Of a stretch of 64,000 nucleotides of DNA, positions 1 through 10,751 are shown in pieces. The notes under the pieces are model-generated. The model did not search any database and was not told the DNA's origin. It saw only the letters and a list, made by a program, of their open reading frames with translations. Made by a program: the position numbers and the translations under genes. Origin of the DNA: Siphonodentalium dalli (Eukaryota > Mollusca > Scaphopoda > Gadilida > Siphonodentaliidae); NCBI GenBank assembly GCA_032622095.1, contig CP136068.1, positions 2,459,314-2,523,313 of the forward strand, in the 5' to 3' direction. Numbering within the stretch: the stretch's first letter is position 1; each line of letters starts with the position of its first letter.

Positions 1-200
1 TGCCCATATGGAGCCCCTCACAGACATGAGCAGACTACACTCGGCAATACAAGCTGCCACCTGTATGGGGCTCCCTATAGGAAACAACAAAGATCATGCC
101 CATATGGAGCCCCTCACAGACATGAGCAGACGACACTCGGCAATACAAGCTGCCACCTGTATGGGGCTCCCTATAGGAAACAACAAAGATCATGCCCATA
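1..200. repeat. Family F tandem pair (96-bp unit x2)
   Basis: Two copies of a 96-bp unit (1-96, 97-192) differ at a single base near 36/132; a third starts at 193 and breaks off. The unit contains GGAGCCCCTCACAGACATGA and GTATGGGGCTCCC, which pair as a loose stem. The same sequence appears singly near 10.3, 28.9, 42.4, 45.3, 47.4 and 51.4 kb. The overlapping open frames here are repeat artefacts. Confidence 0.8.
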
Positions 201-246
201 CATCTGGGGAGAGTCTTTTGCATTCCATACAGTGACTTTTCTGACC

Positions 247-443
247 TTAAAGGGGAACTGTACATTAAATCCGGCGATTTATTGGACCATTTCCTTTTAT
301 ACTCAACATAATATATGCAACAAATGAATGGATTTGAGCAATGTATGAGTACAAAATACACTCATGTGCTCTAGAAACGTTGCAGACAACATGGTAATTA
401 TAAGGAAATGAATGGGTGTATTGAGTGTACAGTCCTCCTTTAA
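247..443 (-). mobile_element. Family H MITE, T2/Kolobok-like ends
   Basis: The element starts TTAAAGGGGAACTGTAC and ends GTACAGTCCTCCTTTAA, so it has about 17-base inverted ends bounded by TTAA. T2-type (Kolobok) MITEs are known for TTAAAGG-type ends and TTAA targets. About 197 bp, no coding capacity. Confidence 0.6.
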
Positions 444-477
444 TCTGAAGTTTGGTTGGCCTTGATGTCGTTGGGCC

Positions 478-596
478 TTACTTACAGTAAGGCCAAAAAA
501 ATATATACCTGTGTTTCTGGTGACATGCAAGAAAAAAATAGGGGTGGCCGGGTGGCTTTTCATTTTATTTTATTTTTTCATTTTATTTTCAACTGC
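478..596 (-). repeat. Family I dispersed repeat
   Basis: This is the reverse complement of 13450-13580. Both carry GGCCAAAAAAATATATA, a GTGACATGCAAGAAA block and a run of ATTTTATTTT-type sequence. Function and class are unknown. Confidence 0.6.
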
Positions 597-1230
597 CTTA
601 TGTAAATGACTCGTAGATACAGGGTGGCACCCCAGTTAGACCAAATTTCAGACTGTAAACGCGGTTATAAACAGTGGTTATAAACTACATGATAACCAGA
701 TTTATTGTGTGGTTAAACGCATGTAATCAGCAAGATTAATCCTTTTCAACTGAATTAGATCCATTTCTTCTTCATGGTATTACATGGTGGGGAATCACAT
801 GGTTTCGAGTTGATGTGTATCTCACATTCAATATGGCTGAAGCGATCTCAAGCGCGACCAGAAATAGGAAAAAGGTAATAAACTAGGATATGACATATAC
901 TATTTTTCCAACAAGCTGATACATGTACCTCATGCATGTCCAAACTCACAGTTGTTTGCTCTAACGTTCTGACCAAAGCTGTCAGTCAACAGATTCTTCA
1001 ATAGATGTACATTGTATGTACTGAGTATATCGGAACAAAATTAATAAGGTATCAACTTGTTTTAAAAAATAAACTAGAGTATGCTCGTAATGGTCAAAAT
1101 GCTACGTTTTGTGTCAGTTCCTCATATATTATGTCTGTACGTTTGCCTCCACCATTTTGAATGCGTGGTACTCACCAACCTCAAAACCACATGATCCCCA
1201 CCGTGAGTAAGCAATGTTCTCCTGAGCAAG
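597..1230. other. Unassigned stretch
   Basis: AT-rich sequence without a convincing frame, splice pair or match to the repeat families in this window. Confidence 0.5.
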
Positions 1231-1491
1231 GTCACACCTAGATTCCAGGAATTCCTTACATAACAGTCTTCTAATTGGCGATTAATTCTTACTTTATACA
1301 CCAACTCCCATAATAATTTAGCTTTTGGACCAGTTTAAATGGCAAAGCACCTACTCCTGAGTCCTGAAGTCATCACGTTTTACTGAATACAGTTATTCAC
1401 ACCTAGATTCCAGGAATTCCATACATAACACCTTCTAAGTAGCGATTAATTCTTACTTTAATAAGTTTATACACTAATTCCCATCATAATT
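1231..1491 (+). repeat. Diverged local duplication (about 90 bp, spaced 165 bp)
   Basis: The segment beginning TCACACCTAGATTCCAGGAA occurs at 1231 and again at 1399. The second copy carries a small insertion (AATAAGTTTA). It continues through GCGATTAATTCTTACTTTA in both. Confidence 0.7.
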
Positions 1492-1654
1492 CACTCCCAA
1501 TCACTGAACAGACCCACCTTGTTTACATGATGCAGTAAAAAGATTGGTTTATTGGATAATGACACCGATGATGATGCTAATCCCCATTATCTCCTGTGGT
1601 ATAGAGGTACATTTCCAAATAATGACAGTGCTGGCAACTTTACTGTTCAAATCT

Positions 1655-2011
1655 TTAAATAGTGTGTTTGTCAGGAGGTGAATTTAGTGATGCTACCCCG
1701 CACATTGGGCTAGCATCACTCAATTCAACCTCTGGGAACCACATTCTGCTTAGGTCTCATCTTCTGGGAAGCATCTACAGTCTCAATTTACATTGTTTTT
1801 AGTTACTTTTTCCCTTTTGTTTATTCTATATCCACTAATTTGCAGAAGATAAAATGAGGTGACTACAGGTGACTATAATGGATGAACATCACCAACTTCA
1901 ACTGGGAAAGTTCAATCTGATCCTACATGTAAGTCTCGTCTGCCATAGCTGTTGAGGCCTAAGCAGAATGAGGTTTCCAGAGGGTGAATTTGGTGATGCT
2001 AGCCCATTGTG
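1655..2011. mobile_element. Family E element, nearly full length
   Basis: Left hairpin (TTAGTGATGCTACCCCGCAC... with CTAGCATCACT), a central block shared with the copy at 42.6-43.0 kb (TCTGATCC, AACTTCAACTGGG, GCAGAAGATAAAAT), then the start of the right hairpin. The right hairpin is cut off after GATGCTAGCCC. Confidence 0.7.
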
Positions 2012-2334
2012 CATAATATATTGTTCGGTTGGTTGCCCCCCCCCCCCCCCCACTCCATCACCTCCGGATTCTCCCTCTAGGCTGGTCCCCCCTGGCTATA
2101 TATATCCCCGGTGATTATGATACATCAGTGATAATAGATTGGTATTCTATCGGAATTAGAGTGTATTCTGGTAATAAATTGTTTGTGTCGGTTAGTTCTT
2201 CGATGTCAGATTTGACAGGAACTTAATGGCGAGCCAAGAAAAAGATATATTATCTGACCGCTAATTGGGTCAGGAGAGAAAGTAGGTAGGATACTAGCTC
2301 CGGCCTATATCTCCGGAGTATCACACTCAGCTAA

Positions 2335-2460
2335 TGGTTTATAAACACAAACCCTAATTTTGCATAGTGCTAATTAGGGCTTCGGATAATCGATTAACTG
2401 TTGATAAAATGGATAATCAATAACTATTTTGGTAATCGACTAATCAGTATTATTGTATAA
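2335..2460. other. Possible hAT-like remnant
   Basis: AATTAGGGCTTCGGATAATC followed by several ATCGATTA/ATAATCAATAA words resembles the ends of some hAT-type elements. No second end is visible, so this is a weak call. Confidence 0.2.
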
Positions 2461-2468
2461 CAGTATAT

Positions 2469-2910
2469 TGTGCTTTTCGGTGCTTTATTATTTTCCGGTC
2501 GTGTTGTGGAGTTGTGCTTTTTGGCACTTTATTATTTTCCGGTCGCGTTGTGGAGTTGTGCTTTTTGGCACTTTATTATTTTCCGGTCGCGTTGTGGAGT
2601 TGTGCTTTTCGGCGCTTTATTATTTTCCGGTCGCGTTGTGGAGTTGTGCTTTTCGGCACTTTATTATTTTCCGGTCGCGTTGTGGAGTTGTGCTTTTCGG
2701 CACTTTATTATTTTCCGGTCGCGTTGTGGAGTTGTGCTTTTCGGCACTTTATTATTTTCCGGTCGCGTTGTGGAGTTGTGCTTTTCGGCACTTTATTATT
2801 TTCCGGTCGCGTTGTGGAGTTGTGCTTTTCGGCACTTTATTATTTTCCGGTCGCATTGTGGAGTTGTGCTTTTCGGCACTTTATTATTTTCCGGTCGCGT
2901 TGTCGAAGAT
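2469..2910 (+). repeat. 44-bp minisatellite, about 10 units
   Basis: The unit starts TGTGCTTTTCGGCACTTTAT and ends GCGTTGTGGAGT. Units differ mainly at TTC/TTT and GCA/GCG positions. Because 44 is not divisible by 3 and the unit has no stop in any forward frame, three overlapping long open frames arise by chance; none should be called a gene. Confidence 0.95.
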
Positions 2911-3219
2911 TAACATGCATTGCATGGTCCTAGCTTGACATAAACAGTATGTTGACAAAACGGACATTTCCCCACCTGGGTAATTCCCCACCGGACATTT
3001 CCCCATCATCCATTTTTTTGGTCAACATGTTGGTCACCTCGGAAGATGATTATTATGACATCCAATTTGTCTCGGTTTACTCGATTTAGCTGACAGCGTA
3101 ATAATGTTGTCACATGCTGTTCTTAAATTCTCGCGCTTATTTTTAGTAGCACCACACAAAGGGTCTCAGCACAAGCTCACTGTCATATTTTTTTTACAAA
3201 CATCAAACGCCACCTCGTG

Positions 3220-3267
3220 AAACCTCCTCAGGGTCAAACCTCCTCAGGGTCAAACCTCCTCATGGTC
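3220..3267 (+). repeat. 16-bp tandem repeat x3
   Basis: AAACCTCCTCAGGGTC is repeated three times; the last copy has CATGGTC. Confidence 0.8.
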
Positions 3268-3741
3268 GGTGATATATGCTGTCAGCCTGTCATGTGTTTT
3301 TACAAACACCAAACACCGCCACTAAGAAGCCATCTTAACATGTGTCACTGCAAGGAGCAGTACTAACTTATTCTCACCTTTTCCTGTGTTAATTGTCCGA
3401 AGTGTGCACTATCGCTAATGTGATTGAGCTGTGTATTCATCTTGGCCACCGTCCCATATTGGGTTGATCTCACTGTCACCGCAGGTCATAGGTCATAGGT
3501 GTGAAAGTTCGATCTAGGAGATTAACGTGGGAGTCAGGCATAAGAGTTTGCTATATTATACGCTAGATGGCTCAATTGCATATGCACCTTATTAACCATT
3601 CCGGGTTCGCTCAAGTTCATTTATGTTAAATTACCACAGACTGAACTAAAGGATATGTAGCTGTGTGAGCCTGTGTCATAAATTGGAATCCATAGATTGT
3701 CAATGGGCTAGCTTCTGTACCCATATAATCTGAGCAAATTG

Positions 3742-4003
3742 TTAACCCTTTGAGTGCCAGGGGGCGATCTCATTGTTAACCCTTTGAGTGCCAGGGGGCG
3801 ATCTCATCGGCCCTAAACCTACAAAATAAGTCTGTTAAAGAATATAAGAATAAATTATTAAAATTGTAAAAAAAAAATTGTTAGGCCAATGCATTCTCTT
3901 ATATATGCGAGGCGACCTATGGTCGACTCGCATATATAAGAGAATGCATTGGCACAGGGTATATGGGTTGATACAAAAATCGACCTGGCACTCAAAGGGT
4001 TAA
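3742..4003 (-). mobile_element. Family B TTAA element with a duplicated tip
   Basis: Bounded by TTAA and CCCTTTGAGTGCCAGG inverted ends. The first 34 bases are present twice (3742-3775 and 3776 on). It contains one copy of the shared hairpin (AATGCATTCTCTTATATATG and its complement, around 3889-3950). Its right TTAA (4000-4003) is also the left TTAA of the neighbouring family H copy. Confidence 0.8.
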
Positions 4004-4216
4004 AGGGGTATTGTATGACTGGAGTCATAAATTCATTTTCATTATAATTACCAAATTGTTTGCATCGCTCATAGAGCACATGAGTGTACACATACCGGTA
4101 CTAGTATTTTGCACTAATCCGTGGCTCAAATTAATTCATTTGTTGCATATATTCTGTTGAGCATAAAAGGAAATGGTCCCATAAATGGACAGATTCAATG
4201 TTCAGTACCCCTTTAA
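4000..4216 (+). mobile_element. Family H MITE
   Basis: Starts TTAAAGGGGTATTGTA and ends CAGTACCCCTTTAA. Internal sequence GTCATAAATTCATTTTCATT is shared with 15.1 kb. Confidence 0.65.
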
Positions 4217-4253
4217 ACCTGACATGAGCTTGATCGTGAGCCCAGAAAAAGAT

Positions 4254-4700
4254 GTACAGTAATGCCCTAAGTAATCGACTCCTTAACCCTTTGAGTGCCA
4301 GGTCCGATTTTTGTATGAACCCATATACAGTACCCTGTGCCAATGCATTCTGTTATATATGCGAGTCGACCATAGGTCGCCTCGCATATATAAGAGAATG
4401 CATTGGCCTAACAATTTTTTTTTTTACAATTTTAATAATTCATTCTTATATTCTTTAACAGACTTATTTTGTAGGTTTAGGGCCGATGAGATCGGCATCT
4501 GGCACTCAAAGGGTTAACCACAGCAGAATTATAAGTAACTTTTCAGGATTTAGTCGGAAATATGGCTTGTTGCCATTCATCGGAAAGCTCTCACTGCCCA
4601 TGATTGGCAACAAGCCACATTTCCGACTACATGTAAATCCTGAAAAGTTACCCATAATTCTGCTGTGGTTAAGGAGTCGATTATTTAGGGCATTACTGTA
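4254..4700. mobile_element. Family A palindromic MITE interrupted by a family B insertion
   Basis: The outer element runs TACAGTAATGCCCTAAG... to ...TTAGGGCATTACTGTA. Its left arm is split at CGACTCC-TTAA by 4287-4513. The right arm is intact and reads through the matching TTAA without interruption, giving the empty version of the site. Confidence 0.9.
4283..4517 (+). mobile_element. Family B TTAA element nested in family A
   Basis: TTAA at 4283-4286 and 4514-4517 flank a 227-bp body with CCCTTTGAGTGCCAG / CTGGCACTCAAAGGG ends and one shared hairpin. TTAA duplication plus CCC ends is the pattern of piggyBac-type transposition. Confidence 0.88.
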
Positions 4701-4980
4701 TTATCTAGCCACTAATCAGGTCATTGGAGAAATTATATCCAGGTCATCAGAGAATGTAGGCAGGAGCCTCACACCCTCTAACAAAAACACTGGGCTAATG
4801 CTTTATAAACAGAAAGCCATCATGCCGTAATGGGTGCTAATATTTTATCTAGAGTGACCAGGGGTGCTGTATAATGTACAAAAGTCAGAAGAAAATTCCA
4901 TCGCCCTCCACAAGAATGTTTCATCTACAAAAATAACTCAATTTGATATTATGAGAGCTTTCAAAAATCTAGCACTTTCA

Positions 4981-5287
4981 TGTCCCGAGCTGCACTGGTG
5001 CAGCATTATTAAAAGATTCTGTGCAATATATATATACACTACCAAGATATATACTCATTGTAGTGTTGTCGCACCAGGGGACCTGTGTTACAAGGTCAAG
5101 GTAAATATTGTTAGGCCAATGCATTCTCTTATATATGTGAGTCTCCCTATGGGAGACTCGCATATATAAGAGAATACATTGGCACAGGGTTTATATATAA
5201 GAGAATACATTGGCACAGGGTTTATATATAAGAGAATACATTGGCACATGGTTTTCGTAAAATTTAAGGAAGCTCCAGTCATGAAAG
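4981..5287 (-). mobile_element. Family D TTAA-type element, rearranged
   Basis: Left end has GAGCTGCACTGGTGCAGCAT, right end AAGCTCCAGTCATGAAAGG; both are the diagnostic family D tips. The inner hairpin with CTCCCTATGGGAG lies at 5115-5175. The terminal TTAA is no longer present on either side. Confidence 0.7.
5155..5250 (+). repeat. 31-bp tandem expansion inside a family D element
   Basis: TATATAAGAGAATACATTGG with GCACAGGGTT occurs three times with 31-bp spacing (5169, 5200, 5231), an amplified half-hairpin. Confidence 0.8.
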
Positions 5288-5615
5288 GTCTGGAATCCGC
5301 TGGATAGCAAAATTCTTTCTAATAATTTCCATTTCACGCAGTTTCATGTGATTATAACTATTTAAAAACTGAATTTTTTTACCCTTTGTGATATATGTGT
5401 ATTTTCATGATGAAAAATTACATGAGTCCCATTGATTCATTTTTAGTGATGTTAAGATAATTACATGTGTAATAATAAGCTCAACTAACATAATATAACA
5501 GTGGGTTGTTAAACTTATCAGAACATGCCCAAAAATGTTTGTAGTATGTTCATCTGCCTGTTGTCTGCTTTATATTATCTGAACATCCCGACAATTGAAT
5601 GGTAGATCACTCTAA
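5288..5615. other. Unassigned stretch
   Basis: AT-rich DNA. CCATTGATTCATTTTTAGTG near 5438 resembles a motif seen near 45.98, 54.59 and 55.60 kb, but nothing else is recognisable. Confidence 0.4.
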
Positions 5616-5833
5616 TACAGTAATGCCCTAAATAATCAACTCTTTATATCCACATCAGAATTATGGGTACATTTTCAGGATTTAGTCGGAAATATGGCTT
5701 GTTGCCATTCATCTGAAAGCTCTCGGGGGAGAGCTTTCCGAAGAATGGCAACAAGCCATATTTCCGACTAAATCCTGAAAATTTACACATAATTCTGCTG
5801 TGCATGGAGTCGATTATTTATAGCATTACTGTA
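5616..5833. mobile_element. Family A palindromic MITE, full length
   Basis: 218 bp from TACAGTAATGCCC to GCATTACTGTA. Private changes in each arm (AACTCTTTATATCC on the left, GTGCATGGAG on the right) suggest an older copy. Confidence 0.9.
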
Positions 5834-6047
5834 TAACTTTTAGTAGTGGTTATGCTTGTGTGGTTTTGTTTATTTTAGTTTATGTCATTTCATCCACAAT
5901 GACATATCACGATATTGTCAGTTTTACAGTGGGGGGGGGGGGGAAGACTGCGCAGAAGATTAATTTCACTGGGAATTTAAGCCACTGCACATAGATACTA
6001 CCGACCCCAGAAATCAACTGACAACCTTGCCCAGATACATGTACATG

Positions 6048-6345
6048 CTTCTCCGTTTCTGGATGGCTTATTTATACCTGTATGTTGTCGGAAATTGAAC
6101 TGCAGCTTCTCCAATTCAGATGGCTTAAATGTATGTTGTCGGAATTCAAAATGTCTTCTACTTGTATGTTACTGGATGGCTTACATGTATGTTATCGGAA
6201 ATTGAACTGGCTTCTACATTTCTGGATGGCTTATTTATACCTGTATGTTGTCGGAAATTGAACTGCAGCTTCTCCAATTCAGATGGCTTACATGTTTGTT
6301 GTCAGAATTCAAACCGGCTTCTCCATTACTTGATGGCTCATGTTG
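6048..6345 (+). repeat. Degenerate tandem repeat, about 60-bp unit
   Basis: GGATGGCTTA, CTGTATGTTGTCGGAAATTG and CTGCAGCTTCTCCA blocks recur four to five times with substitutions and deletions. Confidence 0.75.
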
Positions 6346-6509
6346 GCCTAAAGGTGCCATGCACCTTATCCAACTGAGCCAGGTTAAAGGAGGTCATGGG
6401 AAGAATGACCCTATAATTCATCTCATCAGGGTCATAAATGTCTAGAACATGAGCACTGGTTATGCTCTATAAACAGCATCAGACTAAGTCTATAGATGTC
6501 TTATCGATA

Positions 6510-6600
6510 TCGCTTCAAGTCTGTAAATAGTGTGTCTGTCATTTGCAGAATGAGGTCCCGGCCCAGAGGGTGAATTTAGTGATACTATCCTGCACAATAA
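6510..6600. mobile_element. Family E fragment
   Basis: AATAGTGTGTCTGTCATTTG followed by GAATGAGGTCCC and GGGTGAATTTAGTGAT; breaks off in the hairpin loop. Confidence 0.65.
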
Positions 6601-6662
6601 CCAGTCATTAGGACACTGGGGTCAATATTAAATAGAGAATAAGAGAGTGGGAATTATGTATA

Positions 6663-7047
6663 GCAACAATGCACCATCATCAGAGACAACCATCAAAAAC
6701 AATAAATTCTCATTAGGTCCCTAGAGGTGATTAATAAATAGCAATATAAAGCAGGCGGGGGGGGGGGGGGGGGGGCATGACTTATATGCATCCAGCCATA
6801 ATGTATTCCAACAATAGCACACATCATCAGAGACAACCATCAAAAACAATAAATTCTCATTAGGTCACCAGAGGTGATTAATAAATAGCAATATAAAGCA
6901 GGCGGGGGAGGGGGGTGTGGGTGGGGGGGGGGGGGGGGGGGCATGACTTATATGCATCCAGCCATAATGTATTCCAACAATAGCACACATCATCAGAGAC
7001 AACCATCAAAAACAATAAATACTCATTAGGTCACCAGAGGCAAATAA
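6663..7047 (+). repeat. Tandem duplication with long poly-G runs
   Basis: CATCAGAGACAACCATCAAA and the following 100 bases occur at 6678, 6825 and 6991. The first two units end in G-runs (19 G from 6757; a longer, interrupted run at 6904-6941). The different unit lengths come mainly from the G-runs. Confidence 0.85.
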
Positions 7048-7180
7048 TAAAGTGTGATATAAAGTGTTATTGCACACAGAGATCAAAGCAGTCTGATTAA
7101 TCGGTCGCACTGACATGAATTCCATGTTGATTCTTGTTCCATTTATGCCCGGCTTACTGATAGATATTCATGATTAACCA

Positions 7181-7385
7181 TACAGTAATGCCCTAAGTAA
7201 TCGAATCCTTAAACACAGCAGAATTATGGGTAACTTTTCAGGATTTAGTCGGAAATATGGCTTGTTGCCATTCATTGGAAAGCTCTCACTGAATGGCAAC
7301 AAGCCATATTTCCGACTAAATCCTGAAAAGTTACCCCCATAATTCTGCTGTGTTTAAGGAGTCGATTTCTTAGGGCATTACTGTA
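7181..7385. mobile_element. Family A palindromic MITE
   Basis: TACAGTAATGCCCTAAGTAA... to ...GGGCATTACTGTA. About 13 bases at the centre (second half of the loop) are missing compared with the 218-bp form. Confidence 0.9.
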
Positions 7386-8690
7386 TAACGATTGTCCTTG
7401 TACTGGTATAAGACCAAACCAAAAAAACGGTCCCATGGAATATGGTAGATCAAAAAACTTCTCTGTTTCCGATAACATCAGGATAATTTCCAGACAGGTA
7501 GGCAGGGATTTTTTTTTATACAAGTTTTCAGCTGTAAGCGATATAATAGTGTAGTCACGGTCCAATGGAATATGATGTTAGATCAATGTGTATTGAAAAT
7601 GAGCCAAGCATTGGATAAAAACATGCTGTCCCTTGAATTCATTCACTCTGCAGTAAGATTTTAATACCAACATTGAGCTTAATAATAATAACCGACTTGT
7701 TTTTGCTTTTGCTTTTGGGAAAAACGATAAATATTCACATTGACACTCTAACAGGTAACTATCGACTAGCCTTTTGGAGAAAATAAAAATTCTGAGTATG
7801 ATGATATCAAACATGCGTATATCAGAGGTCCGCTTATAAATGTCAAAGCAACGAGATTTATAAGTTACGAGATTTATAAGTTACCGTTAGTTACGGTAAA
7901 CAAAGCCTTATTTTCCACAGAATTTAGATTTATCCTGCGATCAAAAATGTATGTAAACAATATATTAACTCATTACCACTCTGACCGCAGCTGACTTATA
8001 ATAATCCCCAAGTTACTTTGACGTTGTGACGTTAAAAACTAAGCACACCTTGCCACGGCGACGTAATTTACGTCCCATTTCCTCAGAGATTTTGACGTTT
8101 TAGTCGGCTTTAGCATGTTTTTACCTCAGTTCTGTGATCGCTGTCATTCTAATTTCTAAATTCTAGAAATGGCCTTTCGTGGTTTTGCTATTTAGTATTT
8201 GCTCAGAATTTGTTGTTTCAAACAACCAATTGAATAAATAGACTGTGCTACCGAAGGCCCACCTTTCCATAATGTCACAATTCCAAGTTTAAATGTTAAA
8301 ATGTTGCAACAGTTATCAAAAGCAATCATCGTTTTTATTTTTTTTTATCAAATGTACTTTCGAGCAAGGTAAGCTGTGAATGGAATAAAATGTTCTGATT
8401 GGATAGAATATACTTCAACTGCATACTTATTTCTTATTGAATACACAATTAGGTTTGACCTTATGATTTTAAAGACTAATTTCAGGGTTACGGGACGGTG
8501 GCATTTTCAAAGCTCTGTGTTGATTTTACGTGAGGTTTATAATTTATAGTCATTTGTAGTGATGCAATATCAGCCCACTGTATCGACAATCAATAACGGC
8601 ATGACTTTATGGAGCTACATTATCACAACTCATCTTGATTGGGCTCCTTTGAAATGGTGCTGCATCAATAGGGAACAAGTTATAGCAGTT
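7386..8690. other. Unassigned stretch
   Basis: No recognised repeat family apart from a small doubled ACGAGATTTATAAGTTA at 7850-7884. No exon-like frame with paired splice sites. A methodically non-repetitive block such as this is a good place to look for conserved non-coding sequence. Confidence 0.4.
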
Positions 8691-8691
8691 A

Positions 8692-8953
8692 ACCCAGGCA
8701 AACCCAGGTATAGTGTGTCTGTCATTTACAGAATGAGGTCCCCAGAGGGTGAATTTAGTGATGCTATCCCGCATAGTGGGCTAGCATCACCAAATTCGCC
8801 CTCTGGGAACCTCATTCTGCTGAGGTGTAAGCAGAATGAGGTCCCCAGAGGGTGAATTTGGTGATGCTAGCCTGCTATGCGGGGTAGCATCACTAAATTC
8901 ACCCTCTGGGGACCTCATTCTGCAAATGACAGACACATTATTTCAAGGCTTGT
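8692..8953. mobile_element. Two family E hairpins fused
   Basis: Two consecutive hairpins with GATGCTA...TAGCATC centres (8759-8793 and 8861-8894) are joined by TCTGCTGAGGTGTAAGCAGA. This looks like an E element whose central block was deleted. Confidence 0.75.
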
Positions 8954-9382
8954 AAGCCCAGGTATAGTATGTCTGTCATTTACAGAATGAGGTCCCCAGA
9001 GGTAAATTTAGTGACTCTATCCTGCACAGCAGCCTAGCATCACCAAATTCATCTATCTGCTTTGGCTTCTACTGCTACATTGGCAGACCTAAGACCAGAT
9101 TGAAGTTCCCCATTTGAAGTTGGTGAAGTTAGTCACCACGATTATGCAATTTATCTTCTGCAAATTAGGGGATATAGAAACTGAACATAATGTAAAAAGT
9201 AACTAAAGTAATGTTAATTTGAGACTAGATACTTCCCAGAATATGAGGCCTTAGCAGAATGAGGTCCCCAGAGGGTGAATTTGGTGATGCTAGCCCACCG
9301 TGCTGGATAGCATCATTAAATTCACCCTCTGGGGACCACATTCTGTAAATGACACACACACTAAACTCTATTTGCAGGCTGG
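8954..9382. mobile_element. Family E element, about full length
   Basis: Left hairpin from 8970, a central block with GATTGAAGTTCCCCATTTGA and ATTAGGGGATATAGAAACTG, right hairpin 9255-9345, ending CTATTTGCAGGCTGG. About 430 bp, close to the 440-bp copy at 42.6 kb. Confidence 0.8.
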
Positions 9383-9426
9383 ATAAGAATGGCCTTCTTC
9401 TTGCCTATACTATAAGGATATTGAGG

Positions 9427-9755
9427 TACAGTAATGCCAAAAGTAATCGACTCTTTAACTACAGCAGAATTATGGGTAACTTTTCAGGATTTAGTCGGAA
9501 ATATGGCTTGTTGCCATTCATCGGAAAGCTCTCTACTAATTTATGTGGGCAGTAGCCTCTATACGGGCGCCTGTAGCGCATAAGATACTATGGGTGGCGG
9601 GATGGGGTGGTGGGTGGGCTCACATCATACTACTAATTTATGTGGGCAGTAGCCTCTATACGGGCGCCTGTGGCGCATAAGATACTATGGTTGGCGGGAT
9701 GGGCTGGTGGGTGGGCTCACATCATAAAGAGTCGATTACTTATGGCATTACTGTA
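9427..9755. mobile_element. Family A MITE with its right arm replaced
   Basis: The left arm is intact through GGAAAGCTCTC. The right arm keeps only its last about 30 bases (AGAGTCGATTACTTATGGCA...). The gap is filled by two 97-bp repeats unrelated to family A. Confidence 0.85.
9534..9726 (+). repeat. 97-bp tandem duplication inside family A
   Basis: TACTAATTTATGTGGGCAGT to GGGCTCACATCATAC at 9534-9630 is repeated at 9631-9726 with few changes. Confidence 0.88.
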
Positions 9756-9966
9756 ATATTATCAGATGGCAGGCAGATAAACAGTTTACACCCTTTGGTT
9801 TCCCACACTTTGATTCACACTCAATTTCCTTCACAAAGTGATAAGTTCCACCACATTTACTATAGAAACCACACTCCTTATTTCTGTTCATTCAGTTATC
9901 ACAGTAATTTACTTTATAAATTATCACTTTAGAAATTCACATCATATTTCCGGGTTGTAAATATTT

Positions 9967-10246
9967 AAGGTTGTGCGGAGGTGACCCATTCTTTAAGGTT
10001 GTGCGGAGGTGACCCATTCTTTAAGGTTGTGCGGAGGTGACCCATTCTTTAAGGTTGTGCGGAGGTGACCCATTCTTTAAGGTTGTGTGGAGGTGACCCA
10101 TTCTTTAAGGTTGTGTGGAGGTGACCCATTCTTTAAGGTTGTGCGGAGGTGACCCATTCTTTAAGGTTGTGCGGAGGTGACCCATTCTTTAAGGTTGTGC
10201 GGAGGTGACCCATTCTTTAAGGTTTGTGCGGAGGTGACCCATTCTC
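9967..10246 (+). repeat. 28-bp minisatellite, about 10 units
   Basis: AAGGTTGTGCGGAGGTGACC followed by CATTCTTT. Two adjacent units share a C-to-T change (TGTGTGG), and the last has an extra T. Confidence 0.95.
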
Positions 10247-10282
10247 TCACCCTTACAGAAACAGGCCTGAGTTTAGTGTGTA

Positions 10283-10370
10283 TAACCCATAGAGAGCCCC
10301 ACATAGACTAGAGCAGACAACACTCTATAGTGCATGCTTCCATCTGGGGGAGGCTCCCTGTAGGTTAAAC
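10283..10370. repeat. Family F single copy
   Basis: CCCATAGAGAGCCCCACATA ... GAGGCTCCCTGTAGGTTAAA, with the internal GCAGACAACACTC block. Confidence 0.7.
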
Positions 10371-10592
10371 ATTAAACTTTATCAGTCAGGTTTGAGATGG
10401 ATGTCTCATATTACTACTGACCAAGACTGAGTTTAGTGTGCCTGTCATCTCCCAAGTCGCCCTCTAGGTTGGTCCCTGCCAGGCATGAACATTGGCTCAG
10501 AGGTCCTGTGGATCACATTTTTTTAAGACCTTTAATTTGTAATCTCAAGTTCGATCTGAAACATACAACAGGCATGTATTGCTACTCTGCAA

Positions 10593-10745
10593 CAAGCCTG
10601 AGTTTAGTGTGTTTGTCATTTGCAGAATGAGGTCCCCAGATGGTGAATTTAGTGACGCTATCCCGCATAGCATGCTAGCATCAGTAAATTCACACTCTGG
10701 GGACCTCATTCTGTAAATGTCAGTGACACGCAATACCTGGGCTTG
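10593..10745. mobile_element. Family E single hairpin
   Basis: CAAGCCTGAGTTTAGTGTGT at the left and ATACCTGGGCTTG at the right frame one hairpin centred on GCTATCCCGCATAGCATGC. The element's central block is absent. Confidence 0.75.
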
Positions 10746-10751
10746 TCAAAT

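Noticed and set aside
2453-2938. Three overlapping 139-161 codon frames
   Set aside because: All lie in the 44-bp minisatellite and arise because the unit has no stop in any plus frame.
3880-3960. CRISPR-like repeats with palindromes
   Set aside because: The palindromes belong to TTAA-flanked elements, are scattered, lack regular spacers and sit in eukaryotic DNA.
8041-8110. Regulatory element with repeated ACGT/GACGT words
   Set aside because: GACGTTGTGACGTT and similar words are suggestive but too short and have no gene nearby to support a call.
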